From contig NC_069362.1 of assembly GCF_021730395.1 (NCBI RefSeq), positions 38,644,501 to 38,708,500 on the forward strand: a stretch of DNA of 64,000 bases, written 5' to 3'. How positions within the stretch are numbered: position 1 is the first letter of the stretch; every line of letters begins with the position of its first letter. The notes below the pieces were generated by a model, which was given only the letters and a program-made list of their open reading frames with translations, was not told the origin of the DNA and did no database searches. Shown here piece after piece: positions 1 through 13,681 of the stretch. Made by a program: the position numbers and the translations under genes. Source of the DNA: Mercenaria mercenaria. Taxonomy: Eukaryota > Mollusca > Bivalvia > Venerida > Veneridae.

Positions 1-760
1 GTGTCTAGTGCAAATCCCAGGTTCCTATCTTAAAGGTCAAGGTCACAGTTAGGGGTCAAACGTCGTTTTAGAGCTTGTCCAGGCCACAACTTTGATAAGT
101 AAGTAGCGATCTTTTTTATCTTTGGCAAAATGTTCATCTCTGTAAGACAAAGTTTTGTGTGCAAACCTCAAGTCCCTATCTCTAAGGTCAAGGTCATACT
201 TGGGGGGGAGGGGGGTCAAGGGTTATTTTAGAGCTTCTCCAGGCTTTTACTTTGCTATGCATAAAGCAATCTTTCTTTTATTTGGCATAAATGAGTGTAG
301 ACCTTGAGCCGACATGGCTTACTTATGAGTTCTGGATGAGGTGACCATTTGACGGAAGTTTAATGAAAACTCTTCAAGGGTTAATGAGATTCAGAGCTCA
401 AACCTTTGACCTTGAGTTGTAACCTTGACCTTGAGCAGACATGGCTGACCAGCGAGTTTTGCACATTGTCTTCATGAGGTGATTATTTGATCCAAGTTTC
501 ATGAAAACCCTTCTCAGGGTTTAGGAGATACAGAGCGGACACAAAATGGAAGGCTCAAACCACTGACCTCGAGTTGTGACCTTGACCCTGAGCAGACATG
601 GCTGACCCATAAGTTGTGCATATTATCTTGATGAGGTGATTGTTTGACTAAAGTTTCATGAAAATCCTTCAAGGGGTTAAGGAGATATAGAGCAGACATA
701 AAGTGTTATGGACGGAAGGACAGATTGACAGACACCATCCGTATAACAACAACTGTGGTG
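1..760. repeat. Mollusc 'gaccttgacctt' interspersed repeat
   Basis: Imperfect units repeat phrases such as 'aaggtcaaggtcac', 'tttcatgaaaatccttc' and 'gagatacagagcggac', ending near 'gacggaaggacagattgacagac'. This is a diverged multi-unit interspersed repeat truncated by the window edge. No coding capacity was seen. Confidence 0.6.
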
Positions 761-969
761 GTGGATGAATAATTACAGAAGACATTTTAACTATGATATC
801 ACACGCCAAATATCAAGGCTCTAGTTATTATTGATTCAGAGAGTATTTTCATGCTGTTGCATTAACACTACAACAATTTAACATAATTTGTAAATTTACT
901 ATAAAGTAGTGCTTCCCTATATTCTTGTTGACCTGAACCCATAATAGAAGAAATAGTATATTATGTTTC

Positions 970-3343
970 AGTATACAAGAGGGCCATAATGGCCCTATAT
1001 CGCTCAACTGTCATCATTGCACATAAGGACAAGAAGGTAAAAAAATCATTATCAAGTTTGATCAACAGAATCATGAGAAGATATAGTTGAAATTTTCTTA
1101 AAGGTACAGATATGTCAAAATACACCTATAAATTGGAGGTACCATCCATGTTGTACCACAGGAAAGTGGTCTCGGTTTTTCCCTATGGCCAATAATTAAA
1201 AGTTACTAAATAAGCTATTTATAGTAACATAAAAGGGAAGTAATTAAAAAAAATTGTAAGTGAACAAAAGAAGAATCTGCCAAATACAAGAGCTGACTGA
1301 TGACAGCGCGCTCGACTATTCGAAGAATTTATTGAATGATGGGGTCAAAATATTAACATAGATATTCAGACAAAAGAAAAAAATAGATTAGACAATGTTC
1401 CAGTATTTATGGATTTCGATAAGTGTACTCTTGCCTACAGATGGAAATCGTAATGATAAACAAGTGTTCAAAGTTTAAAAACTATATGTCAAATAGTTTT
1501 GACAAAAAATGAGCTTGTATGAAAACAGAACAGATTTCTAAGTTCAAAAAGGGCCGTAATTCAGCCAAAATAGATGATAGAGTTATGTACTCTTTCCTAC
1601 AGATAGAGACTATTATACTGAATAAGTGATAAAAGTTTCAAAGCCAAATGTCAAACACTTTACACAAAATATGAACTGGTACGAAAACTAAACCAAGATT
1701 TCTAAGTAGAAAGGGGCCATAATTCAGCCAAACTTCTTGATGGAGTTATGTACATTTGCCTATAACTGGTTATGGTGATGGTAAATAAGTGTTGAAAGTT
1801 TCAAAGCTTTATCTCAAAAGACTTTGCCAAAATATGAACTGGTACAAAAAACTTAACCAAGATTTCTAAGTCAAAAAGGACCATAATTCAACCAAAATCT
1901 TGATGGAGTTATGTGCTCTTGCCTATAACTGGAAATGGTGATGGTAACAAGTGTTGGAAGTTTCCAAGCTTTATCTCAAAAGACTTTGTCAAAATATGAA
2001 CTGGTACGAAAAACTTAACCAAGATTTCAAAGTCAAAAAGGGCCTATATTCAGCCAAAATCCTTGAGGAGTTCTGTACATTTGCCTATAACTAGACACAG
2101 TGATGCTAACAAGTGTTAAACGTTTCAAAGCTTTATCTCAAAAGACTTTGCCAAAATAAGAACTGGTACTAAAAACTTAACCATGATTTCTAAGTCAAAC
2201 GGGGCAATCATTCAGCCAAAATCCTTGATAGAGTTATGTGCTCTTGCCTATAACAGGCTATGGTGATGGTAAACAAGTGTTGAAAGTTTCCAAGCTTTAT
2301 CTCAAAAAAATTTGTCAAGAAGTGGACTGGTACGAAAAACTTAACCAAGGTGTGATCGACGCCAATGCAGTGGTGAGCAGGATAGCTCTACTTATTCTTC
2401 GAATAGTCGAGCTACAAAAAAACAAGAGCAATGCAATGCAACGCAAATGCAAAGCAATGTACACACAAAACAAAGTCATATGACCTTTGACCCCTAAGTG
2501 TGACCTTGACCTTGAAGTGAGCCATCTGAAACATGCGCTCTGCACATCGTTTCCATGAGGTGAACATTTGTTTAGGTTTCTTTGAAATCCTTCAAATAGT
2601 TCAAGAGTTACAGAGCGGAAATGAAATCGCTAACCAACAGACAGACAGACATTCAGACCAGACACAGAGGCGGTAACGTAATACGTCTCTTAGGGCGTAT
2701 AAAAAAGAATTGAAATCTTATGGTGTAACAAGCTGTGTGCAAATTTGGTTAAAATCAAATCATAAATGAAGCTGCTATTGTGCAGACAAAGTCAAAATAG
2801 CTAATTCTGGACCTTGCAGGGGTCATAACTCTGGAACCCAAAATGGGATCTGGCCGGTTCAAGAAAGGAACCAAGATCTTAATATGGTGACACAAGTTTT
2901 TATGCAAGTTTGATTAAATTCAAATCATAAATGAAGCTGCTATTGTGCAGACAAGGTCAAAATAGCTGATTCTGGCTCCATCAGGGGCCATAACTCTGGA
3001 ACCCATACTGGAATCTGGCCAGTTCAACAAAAGAATCAAGATCTTGCGGTGATAAAAGTTGTGTGCAAGTTTGGTTAAAATCAAATCATAAATGAAGCTG
3101 CTATTGCGCAGACAAGGTAAAGATAGCTAATTTTGGCCCTTTCAGGGGCCATAACCCTGGAACCCATAATAAGATCTGGTCAGTTTCAGAAAGGAACCAA
3201 GATCTTATGGTGATACAAGTTGTGTGCAAGTTTAGTTAAAATAAAATCATAAATGAAACCACTATCGTGCAGACAAGAAATTGTGGACGGACGAAGGGCA
3301 ATCACAAAAGCTCACCCTGTCACTACGTGACAGGTGAGCTAAT
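970..3343 (+). mobile_element. Helentron-like non-autonomous element with two tandem cores
   Basis: The left end reads 'acaagagggccataatggccct' followed by 'atcgctcaac'. The right end is a hairpin, 'agctcaccctgtcac tac gtgacaggtgagct', followed by AA. Inside are about five units of roughly 165-170 bp (1440-2350, each with 'ttaaccaagatttctaagtcaaa') and four units of about 160 bp (2720-3270, each with 'gctgctattgtgcagacaa'). A conserved 5' end, a tandem core and a 3' terminal hairpin fit HINE/pearl-type elements known from bivalves. The class assignment is an inference. Confidence 0.5.
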
Positions 3344-3669
3344 AAAACTAAACTGTTATATGCAGTGTTATTCGCCTAGGCCCTTGTGAAATTATTCTGC
3401 TTGAGTATAACCCCTTCATAATGTTTCTATGTTAATGCTGAAGTCACTTCAATGGAGCACTATGTATTTATCAAGAACCAGCGCTTCAAATTTGATAAAA
3501 TATTTTACTTAGAAAACATGTTTTTAAACAAAATATCACAAAACACAACTTTCTTGATTAATTTACACATACCCTGTGCTAGTTATTTGCTGTACGCTTT
3601 CTCTTTCATTTGCGCCTTAATGGAACTATTCTGCAAGATGTATTAATAATATATGTCATTTGTTATACA

Positions 3670-3784
3670 AATCAGATAGAAATATCCATCCCAAGGGCAC
3701 CTTCACATTGGGCGGCAACTCTACAATCCTCGATACCATGCACCCATGCTCAGGTGGCCGAGGGACGGATATTTCTATCTGAAT
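3670..3784. repeat. Small hairpin element, 115 bp
   Basis: Inverted ends AATCAGATAGAAATATCC and its complement (one or two mismatches) flank a short loop. This is a small MITE-like palindrome. Confidence 0.5.
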
Positions 3785-4179
3785 TTTAAACACATGACTG
3801 AAGGTTTTTCTTGCTTGTCTTATACATAAAAGTTTTATATTCTGGCAGACTAGTTTCATTGCACACAGTATTTTACAAATAAAAAAATAGATAAAGCAAA
3901 TAGAAATACTTTCTTTGTAGCACTCTTTCTTAGAGTTTGTTAAGTGCGAGAAATAGATGTCTGTAAGCAGAAGTGATGTCATGACCTTTCAGTGATGCAC
4001 AATAATAAAGTTCCATTTTAGCTTTATCATTTGTAGTGTAACGTTGTGTTATCACCATAAAGTAACATCTTTTGAATCAAGAAATATACTACAAGGAACG
4101 TAGAGAAACTATCAATATATCTGACTTTTTCGAATTTTACATAAACGATATATGTGCATGAATCTCTAGTTGTCATTAA

Positions 4180-4450
4180 CAGCACGAAATTCATCTGGCA
4201 TGGGGAATATCAGATGGGTTTTGCCAACACTGGAAATGCCAGTTCAATGTGCAAGCATACCATTTCTGGTACTGACAAAGAATGTGACGACCTAACATTT
4301 GGTGCCATACATGTGCAAAATAAACAGTTCCGTCATGTTTGATATAACTTTTACATACCAGATATATTAGAATAGCAATAATTTCTAGCAAGACATGTTT
4401 AAACACTATACAATCTGACTGTTAAACGTAATATGAAATAACTGCTCTTG
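4180..4450. repeat. Diverged repeat shared with 49150-49400
   Basis: Both places carry, in order and on the same strand, 'gtgacgacctaNcattggNgcca', 'ataaacagttc', 'gatatattagaat' and 'catgtttaaacac'. They are either two copies of an old repeat or paralogous non-coding DNA beside members of the mucin-like cluster. Confidence 0.45.
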
Positions 4451-4555
4451 CTTGACCTAAAACTCCCATTGTGAAAAAACAAAGTAACAAACGGTTTTGC
4501 TATAAATTATTTCTTAAGTCTTCTGCTAACTTTAAATTGTCAGCCATGGAAGTAG

Positions 4556-4723
4556 TCATATTTTGTCTTTAGTGGCTGCTGTCAATTTAGACTTGAAAGA
4601 ACTTTTTGACCGGATAGCTTTCTTTCCATCTTCTTTAACATCCGAGTCATAATCTTCAACATCTGTTGTCTTTTCGAGTTGATGAAAACGAGAGAAGTAG
4701 GAGCTGATTTGTTGACCTGACAT
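4556..4723 (-). CDS. Candidate terminal exon of a tail (uncertain)
   Basis: A minus-strand frame of 55 codons opens with ATG at 4723 and ends TGA at 4556. Its second half is strongly charged: DVEDYDSDVKEDGKKAIRS and onward to a Lys-rich end TAATKDKI. A possible acceptor (aactcgaaaag) would start an exon at 4669 in phase 0, which is what gene A and B exon 3 require, though its pyrimidine tract is interrupted. Another, longer frame overlaps it on the same strand. The segment lies 6.4 kb downstream of pseudogene C, so it might be the tail of C, a distant last exon of B, or chance. Confidence 0.2.
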   Translation of the reverse strand: MSGQQISSYFSRFHQLEKTTDVEDYDSDVKEDGKKAIRSKSSFKSKLTAATKDKI

Positions 4724-5204
4724 GATTTATGTCTGGTAAACTTTCCCGACAGTCTCATTTCCTCCATTGCCACAAAGGGTTCGACTTTGTTCATGCCACT
4801 TTATCTGTGTTAAATTCTTTCTCGAAGTTTTTTGTTCGAAATTGAAGCTGATTCTACATTTTGTTTCTAAAATTACTCATTCTTACACAAGTGTAGTAAT
4901 ACAGTACTTTCAGCTATACTCTCATTATTGTTGGGCAAAGGCAGCATTTCCTTTGAGTGGAACATCTTGAATGAAGTATCGGCATTACATGCTTAGCCTT
5001 TTTATGTTCAAGTCATTTTGCTGAGTGTGGACAGCTTTTATTGTTGAAAAAGTCCTTGTGTAGTTGTCCTACAGACACTAGAATACAATGGTTGATAACT
5101 CCGCTACTGCTCCTGAAAATCAAATAAAATTACATATAATTTATAAAAGGGAAACATTAGGTTTCCTAATTCCATTACATATACCACTTAAAGTTAATTT
5201 ATAA

Positions 5205-5718
5205 CAGGGCAGGGCCTCTTTTCACCCTAGGGGCATAACTTGAATAATTTTTATAGAGGACCATTAGATGATGCCACATGCCAAATATTGTGGCCCTATG
5301 CTTTGTGGTTTTTGCAAGAAGATTTCAAAGTGTTCCCAATATAAGTCTATGTAAGCCATTTGACTCTCCCCAGGGTCTGGCCCTATTTGACCCAAGGGGA
5401 ATAATTTGAACAATCTTGGTACAGGACCACTAGATGATGCCACATATCAAACATAAAAACCCTATGACCTGTAGTTTTTGACAAGAAGATTTTTCAAATT
5501 TTTCCTTTTTGTTGGCATGGCAATTTCCAGAGTTCTATATGGAATTCAATTCTTTGAACAATTTTCAAAGACCATCCAAGTAACATCCCTGTGAAGTTTC
5601 ATCAAAATTAGGAGGAGATGTTGTTTAAAGGAAAGTGTGGACGGAAGGGTAGAAGGGTGCCAGATGGTGAGCGATCACAATAATCATCCTGAGCTTTTGG
5701 CTTGGATGAGCTAACAAG
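5205..5718 (+). mobile_element. 5'-truncated Helentron-like repeat
   Basis: Two diverged units of 'accattagatgatgccacatgccaaatat' type lead to 'gtggacggaagggtagaag' and a terminal hairpin 'gagcttttggcttggatgagctaac'. The layout resembles the right parts of the elements at 22721 and 26275. Confidence 0.45.
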
Positions 5719-6719
5719 AACTGGTAAAAGGCAGCACTTTCAACTGTTTGAAATCCTTCCACACAATATCCGTTTACATACAAAAGCTTTACAAAAATTG
5801 TGTAAGTTTAAAAATGGGCAAACTTTGGTAAACTGTAAGCCAGAGATGTGAAACCAAGTTCTGAATGGTCAATTCAAGGTGGCAAAGACTTATAAATAGA
5901 CTTATGCGTTGACAAAATGTCAGCTTGAATTATAAAACCTGCTCTGTGAATCATCCTACGATAGCATTATTGTAACAATGATCCTGAAAGCAGTCAAACA
6001 GTTTCTCAGAAACCTGGTAACATATAATTTCTGCAGTTAAAACTGAAAACTGAAAGGGGCATAATTAAGGGGGTATGTGACTGTGATGACAGAATACTAA
6101 TTTAAAGGTACAATATGCAAAGTGATATAGTATTTCAGATAATGATATTAAGGACAAAATTGAAACCAAGAAACTGTTGTTACACATGAGCATATATTGT
6201 ATATAAATTTACCTTAATATATTGTAGTCTTTCATATGCAGAATCTCTATCAAAATTCTCCTACCGTTTGGGGAAATGCCTGAAAAAAAATGTTTTAAAA
6301 TGTCATTGATGTATGTCATGTGTTTTGTTTAAATAATATCACCACATCTAGGACACAGATTTCTGTCATTTGACACGTATATTTCTGTGCATGCACATCA
6401 AGTCATATAACACAGTAACACAGGAAATCAGTATTGACTAATACCAGTAGATGTGTGAGTAACTAATAGCATACTACGAATGTATGTACACAGTGAAATA
6501 CCGGTACTTCATCTTTTAAATGATTATGATAATGAAAATACTGTAGTAAACTTTCAGTAACTAGAGCTGCTTTTGAAAAAATGCATGTCTTCCACAATCA
6601 TGCCTATCATCTGAATACTATTATATAAGTCAAACATGTGCCAAGACCTCAACTCTGCCTCATGACTGTGTACAAATGTGCCAATTTACATCTAATTCCC
6701 TCCAGTATGAAAAAGAAAT

Positions 6720-7578
6720 GCTCCGGACAAAGTCATTCTTGTATGTGACCTTTGGCCTCTAAGTGTGACCTTGACCTAGGGACCTGGTTCTTGCGCATGA
6801 CACTATGTTTCATGATGGTGAACAATTTTGTCAAGTTACATTCAAATCCCTCAACGCACGAAGAAGAGATGATACAAAGTCTGTAAATTAATCCTAGGAC
6901 CTGGTTTTTGTACATGTCACTCCGTCTCATGATGGCGAACAACTGTCCCAAGTTACATCAAAATCCCTCTATACATGAAGAAGTTATGTCCGGCCCGCAT
7001 TCCCATAATACATCCCATTTTTTTAAAATAGGTGAATAGAATTTTGACAAACTAGAAATGTGTCCATGGGACACAGATGCCCCCACTACATCCCATTAAA
7101 ATGACAAATTTTTCCCAGGTCAGGGGCCAGAACTCCTACAATACTGAATGAATCCGGATGCGAAAGCCCAGGTGCAGAACTGCACATGCAGACCAACATT
7201 CCTGTAAACTTTGGTGACTCTAGGTCAAATACTTTTGGAGCTATGCACGACACAACATTAAAAGACCCATTTTTAACTAAGTCAGGGGACATAACTCCTA
7301 CATGACTGGATGAATCCGGACGTGAAACCCCAGGTGCACAACTGCACATGCTGACCAACATTCCTTGTAAACTTTGGTGACTCTAGGTCAAATACTTTTG
7401 GAGCTATGCGCGACACAACATTAAAATGACCAATTTTTACATGAATCCGGACGCGAAAGCCCAGGTGCACAACTACACATGCTGACCAACATTCCTGTAA
7501 AGTTTTGTGACTCTACGTCAAATAGTTTCACAGCTACGCGTGACACAACATTTTCGGAAGGACGGACGGAAAAGAGCA
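6720..7578. repeat. Two adjoining 'ctctaggtcaaat / gacggacgga' repeats
   Basis: From 6720 to about 7000 the units are of the 'gtgaccttgacc...catgatggtgaacaa' type. From 7051, 'tgtccatgggacacagatgccccc' opens a second repeat whose units of about 150 bp ('aactgcacatgctgaccaacattcc') end at 'ggaaggacggacgg'. Short open frames here are repeat-derived. Confidence 0.55.
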
Positions 7579-7582
7579 AATA

Positions 7583-8446
7583 CAGTTGAATATCGTTACC
7601 TCGATATCGGTTAGCTCGATACTCCAGTTAGCACGATGTGTTTGAGTCGGTCCCGATTTGTCCCTATTTATCTTAATGAAATTTTTTATCATTACCTCGA
7701 TGACAGCATTTTAAAAATATAGTAAAACGGTATCGGTGAAGCACATTGAATGTTTACGAGAATATAAAATAAGCATATTTATCGATATGACACATTTATG
7801 CAGTAGGCGTGGCGTGTAATCTATAAATAACCTGTGTACTGTCAACAATCGGACGTATATAGAGGCTATGTTTTAAACGTATTTTTAAAGTTTTAATGTT
7901 TTTAAAGTTTTGATATTAATAAAATAAAGCTTAAGAGTATAGATGTAGTTCATGGTCAGTGGCAGTTTTTCTCAGGCGCTTCAGGAGTGTTAGTAAGGTA
8001 GTCGCGGCTCTTACCCTGGATGACAAAATTTAATAAATTTAAATACTTTTATAACCTATTTATTATTTCGGAAATTATGACACAGTTTAGGGGGGTATAA
8101 CATTTAAAAACAATATAATAACAATAAATACTCCAGCCAAGACCCAGACATGTTCAAAAATAACACCCGGGCCTTGAATTAAGGTCCCTTTTTAACTATA
8201 TCATATGAATCTAATTCTTTGGAATCGATCCAGGCGCCGACCTGTATCTGGCAACGGGTCTCAAAATTCAAATCTCGCTGGGCCTACGATTGATTAGTTA
8301 GACTGGAAACAGTCATAACTACGCAGCGCAGCGTAAACAAATAAGAATGAATAAAACAAAACAAAACAAATTATCATTACCTCGATATGATTAGCTCGAT
8401 ATTTTGTTTAGCTCGATGAGATTTTTCAGTCCCGTCAACTTACCTG
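7583..8446. mobile_element. Non-autonomous pogo/Tigger-like DNA element (tentative)
   Basis: The segment begins TA-CAGTTGAATATCGTTACC and ends TTACCTG-TA, giving TA flanks and imperfect CAG...CTG ends as in Tc1/mariner relatives. A 70-bp block ('atcNttacctcgatat..ttagctcgat') occurs near both ends in direct orientation, which is unusual for this class. No transposase is visible. Confidence 0.35.
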
Positions 8447-10067
8447 TACTACTTTTACACCTGGTTTTGCCGATATCACAGCTTGTCAAAAAATATCCAT
8501 GTTATTTGTAAGGTGTGAAAATCACAATATTGTTGTCCTGCGATGTATTAATCGTATACAATAATACACATATCAGAATTACTTACATTTTCTCGACAAA
8601 CACGTCTCAAATTAAAGAAGTGTTAAATAAACGTAATATAACAATAACTATGTTTTAAAAGAATTACCATGCGTCACAAAGATTATACATGACAATTAAG
8701 ATACATAAAAAAAAGAAAGTCTGTCCCATAAGATAATAAATAGTTCCAGATTTGAATAATAAGATAATATGACTATCGAGGTGGTTGACGTTGTAAATGA
8801 CGCTGCCATTGATGACGACGTTGACGTTGCGCCTTAAGCAAATCATTAAGTTAAATAAAAACAGAACAAACAATATGGAACATTAGTTACAGCTAAAAAG
8901 TTATCAAGTGCATTTACCTGCAATGAGTCAGAAGTTTCATGTTGCAAACCGATTTTAGAGATACTACACATTTCTATCAGATATAAAACTATTTAGCAAT
9001 TTAATCTTATTTTCTGGAACCCGACACCTGATCTAACATGTGGATGATACAATAAGGATATCAAACATCGAAAACATAGTTAACATGTTATTTAAGTCCA
9101 CCTTATATGGCTGGCTTTACGGTGAAAGTTAGAGTAATACACGTGTGCGTTCTTGTAAAACATCACACGAACAAATGATAATATGATACAATATGGTATA
9201 ATATGATACTGTACTGACAATACTGTACTATACTGTTGTGTACTGTACTACATTACATTACAATACATTACATTAAATAACATTATATAACATTATATTC
9301 TTACTGTATCATGTTGTATGTATTTAAAGATCCAACACGACCTAGTGACCTACAATTTTTCACCCACAAAAACTTCATGAAAATCATTCTTAAAGACCCA
9401 CCACGACCTAGTGACCTACTTTTTTCATCCATTAAAACTTCATGAAAATCATTCTTGAAATACAGGTAATATACAGTTATACTACAAGCTTTCAAGTGGT
9501 CAATTTTGGCCCTATCTGAGTAAACACAACTTTATCTGTAAACTTATTCAGTCAGTCGCTTTTCAGCATAGTTTTAAGAATATAGATAAATAACTGTCTT
9601 ATATTAAACATTAAGACAATAAACACATTGCCTTGGCATAATAAATGTTACTGTCAATTTGAAATTAAGTCTTGTATATCTCATAATTTTCATGCAAATC
9701 ATGTATAATCACCATCATGGAAATACAAAAGAATACAGTTATTTTGTGGTGCCTGTTTAACCGCCGTTCAATGATAAACACGTTCAAAGGCGCTTTACAT
9801 ACAAAGGCAAGCCACCCAGGGTGCCAGCTTCATCTTCAGTCAGAAAAAGTAGTAGAGCGACAGAGCGAGACGAAACCCCCAGAACAGAGAGAGAGAAAGA
9901 GTGCTGTGTCTAGACTTACAATTTATATTATGTACATGTGCTCAGTGGCGTATGTGTACGTATACATTCACACATATGCCCTTTTCCATGTGGAATTGCT
10001 GAATGGGTGGTGCGTAATTCGAAAGTGGCTTTTTTGTTGGACTTACTTGCTATTTATATTACTTAAG
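8447..10067. other. AT-rich non-coding stretch
   Basis: Nothing conserved was recognised. It contains a short 'tacattacatt' low-complexity run (about 9190-9295) and a 70-bp tandem duplication ('gacctagtgacctac') near 9330-9450. Confidence 0.4.
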
Positions 10068-10210
10068 AAATAATAAGTTCCCAAACGTGGTTTATCGTAG
10101 AATAACCCGAGTTAGATTCATGTATAGGAGATTTCGCTATATGTTTATATAGCAACTGCTGCGGATCGTGTTAGAATCTACGATAAATCACACTTGGGAA
10201 CTTATTATTT
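10068..10210. mobile_element. MITE, 143 bp
   Basis: Inverted ends AAATAATAAGTTCCCAA followed by a further matching 'gtttatcgtaga' make most of the element palindromic. A related but shorter piece ('gtttattgcagaataacccga') lies at about 10315-10345. Confidence 0.55.
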
Positions 10211-10710
10211 CGATTCTAACACGACATAATAGTATCAACTGTGTTAGAAAAAATGGTAACTACTTTTTACGACCGTGCTACTCACTTGGATCGGATGACG
10301 TCATTGCACGCTAGTGGTTTATTGCAGAATAACCCGAGACAGATTTTGCTCTAAATGTATGTAGGTTATTTGCTGGTCGTGTTAGAATATTAAATAAGTC
10401 TGCAAGAAGATCGTTTTCAAGCAGAGGAAGCAACAAAGCAAAAATAATAGAAGAATCGGTTTGATTGAGGCTGTTCATCAGAGGTAAATTATGAAATCTG
10501 CACATTTCCTTACTTTTTCCTCGATACATATGAAACAGTCAAGTACGGGGAGTCTTTATACAACCGCCATACACATCTGCACTTGAAGACTGCTGTTGCA
10601 TTAGTAAATAAAATCTGTAAGAAGATCCTTGAAAGCATAAAAAGCAACAAAGCAAAAATAATAGCAGACTCGGTTCATGAGAGTAATGAAGTGTATGTGC
10701 GCCTCTCCTG

Positions 10711-10734
10711 CCCCCCCCCCCCCCCCCCCCCCCC
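10711..10734. repeat. Poly(C) run
   Basis: A run of 24 C. Its length in an assembly is unreliable. Confidence 0.9.
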
Positions 10735-12603
10735 AGCACAGGCTTAAGCGGAAATTTAACAACACTTGAGTCTAAGTACCGGGATTCTCAAACTTCGTCA
10801 CTCAGTTTAGTCGTACGTTGAACTAATTTTCATTTCACGTTAACCTCAGATCCAGTTTACTGCAAATTTTTCATAATTGTCCGAAGTATTAATGTTATCA
10901 AATATCTTTTTTTACAGTTTGCCGGCAAAACTGGATTACATGTATCCATATAAAAATAAAAATGATGTTAATTGATATCACACGTTGAATAGTCTTCCCT
11001 GACCAACATGTAAACAGAAACACAAACGGAAACTATCGCTATTATGAAAAAAAAACACGCACGCACGCACGCACACATGCGCGCGCATACCCACACACAA
11101 ATATTCCACCGGCAGCTTTCCCTCTTGAAGAGAAACCAAATTTCCTCTCCTTTGTATGTGCGTGAAATTAGCCAGAACAGCCAGAGTAGCCAGAGTTCAG
11201 CCAGAGTTTAGCCAGAGTTCAGCCAGAGTTTAGCCAGAGTAGCCAGAGAAGTCAGAACTCTGGTTACTCTGGCTAGCCAGAGTAGCCAGAGTTCAGCCAG
11301 AGAAGTCATAACTCTAGTTACTCTGGCTGGCCAGAGTAGCCAGAGTTCAGCCAGAGAAGTCATAACTCTGGTTACTCTGGCTGACCAGAGTAGCCAGAGT
11401 TCAGCCAGAGAAGTCATAGCTCTGGTTACTCTGGCTGGCCAGAGTAGCCAGAGTTCAGCAAGAGTAGTCAAAACTCTGGTTAGTTACTCTGGCTGGCCAG
11501 AGTAGCCAGAGTTCAGCAAGAGTAGCCAGAGTTCATCCAGTATCCAGAACTCTGGTTACTCTGGCTGGCCAGAGTAGCCAGAATTCAACCAGGGTAGGCG
11601 GAGCTTCTAGATTTTTAACATGTTCTGGCTACTCTGGTCAGCCAAAGTAGCCACAGTAGCCCGCGTCACCAGGATATCATTTGCTCTGGTTACTCTGGCT
11701 GTTTCTAACAGAGTAGCCAGAGTTCAGCCAGAGTAGCTAGAGTTTCTAGGATTTTAACATGTTCTGGCTACTCTGGTCAGCCAGAGTAGCCAGAGTAACC
11801 AGGTACCATGTTCTCAAAATATTTTCAGTCTTAGCTAAGTTTAATTATGAAACTTAATATGTCATTTCTATCTTAATAGCATATTTATTTTCAGGTACAT
11901 GTGTTTTTTACTTTCAATTTGGTGCCATTTTTTTTCAACAGAAGGAATATGAGACAATACACTGGGGATAAAATATGCCATGAATAAGATCCAGAATGGG
12001 TCAATGCAAAACAAAAGACCATGACAGCCAGGTCGCACTGCACTAAATCACAGTCCAGTGTGGTATGGCATACAGCCGTATAAGTTCTGAAGATCCAGAG
12101 TATCTACCCTTTGTGGGAGGCAAGTTTCTTTGTAAAATTACAACTTATATAAAAAGAAAACATACCTAAGCATTATTTACAATGTATATAAACAAACAGC
12201 CTTCGCATATACCCGTTTATTTATTTATTTATTTTTTGAAAGTGTCATTTTCTGATTCGTGTTACTCTTAACTATGTTCGAAAACCATGCCGTCTTACTG
12301 TTTCTTTGTTGTTGTTGTTGTTATTTTATTTGATATTTTTAGGCTTGTTTTAAAGATTTTCAATCTACCAGAAATATATAGACCTGTCCGCTTTAATCTT
12401 TGTGAATTTCAGCCTTCATATACCACACACACAACACGCAACAGGTCTAACTTTTTATTTACATTATAATTATATACAACAGTTAGTGCAACCTAATCAT
12501 GTATAATATGATTTTTTTAAAAGGGTCATACATTTTAAAAATGGCTCTAGTTTACATGTTTGTCTGTATTTTCTCTGGCTGTTCCGGCCAGCCAGAGTAA
12601 CCA

Positions 12604-13010
12604 GGTCCTAATTTCACTAAAAAACTTAAGTAATTACTTAGTTAAGTCTGTTATTTAAAAACCGCGCTATTGCTTAAGTTATTGTTATTTAATATTATTT
12701 TTTCTATAACAATGTATCTACAGATAGATTATACTATGATTAGTAGTATTTGCCTGCAAAAACTTATTTCGGTCATGCAAATATGATATTTCTATTTAAG
12801 CACGATATAATGAAGTTAAGTATTTGCTTAAGTATATTTCTTATTTCTATACTTCGTTTTCTGTAAATGTTTTGATCTATGAAATAGATATATACAGTTC
12901 TGTAATGGATGAAAAAGTCAACATTGAAGACGCAAAAAGGACAAAAATAAGCAGTTGAAATAAAGGTCTTAGCTAAGCAATTACTTAAGTTTTTTCGTGA
13001 AACTGGGGCC
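12604..13010. mobile_element. MITE nested in FB1
   Basis: Near-exact inverted ends of about 45 bp surround a TA-rich core; the left reads 'tttcactaaaaaacttaag' and the right 'cttaagttttttcgtgaaa'. The outer GGNCC ends and internal 'cttaag' words resemble the element at 38654-39074. Confidence 0.6.
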
Positions 13011-13681
13011 AGAACCCGTGCGCATTTCAGTTATTCCTGGTTACTCTGGCCAGCCAGAGTAGCCAGACTATGTAAAAATTATGAAACACGCTGTCCTGGT
13101 CAGCCACAGTAACCAGAGTTCTGATTATTCTGGCTACTCTGGCAACAGGTTTTAATGTATTTTCTTTGGCTATTTCTGATTAGCAGGGTAGCTAGTACCA
13201 ATGGCCATCTCGGGAATTCTGGCTGTTCTGGCTAGCCAGAGTAGCCAGAGCAAATAAAACCATGGTCACTCTGACTACTCTGGCTGACCAGAGTAGCTAG
13301 AACATATTAAAATCCTAAAACGTCTGACTACTCTGGCTGCTGTCTGAAAAATAAAATTTTTTGAAGTCCGTTTTATGAATCACTTGATACATATAAAACA
13401 CTAAAAAATCAAACCTGAGAGAACCAAAAGAGGGTCATTTCGCAATAGGTATTACAGTATTTTCTCTGGCTATTCGGGCTAGCCTGGGTAGCTTGAACCA
13501 ATGGACATCTCGGAAAGTCTGGCTGTTCTGGCTAGCCAAAGTAGCCAGAGCAACTGACATCCTGGTTACTCGGCTACTCTGGCTGAACATTGGCTACTCT
13601 GGCTACTCTAAATAGCCACTTGAAAATAGTTATCAACTTGAAATTCAGTTTTAAACATGCTATTTAGATAGAAATGACATA

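Noticed and set aside
5035-5110. Strong minus-strand acceptor (attttatttgattttcag) with a short open segment
   Set aside because: No donor, phase or composition links it to the cluster.
11208-11471. Leu/Trp-rich frames with 'LAELWLLWPARVTR' units (also 13998-14773)
   Set aside because: Translation of the FB1 arm tandem repeat; not a leucine-rich repeat protein.
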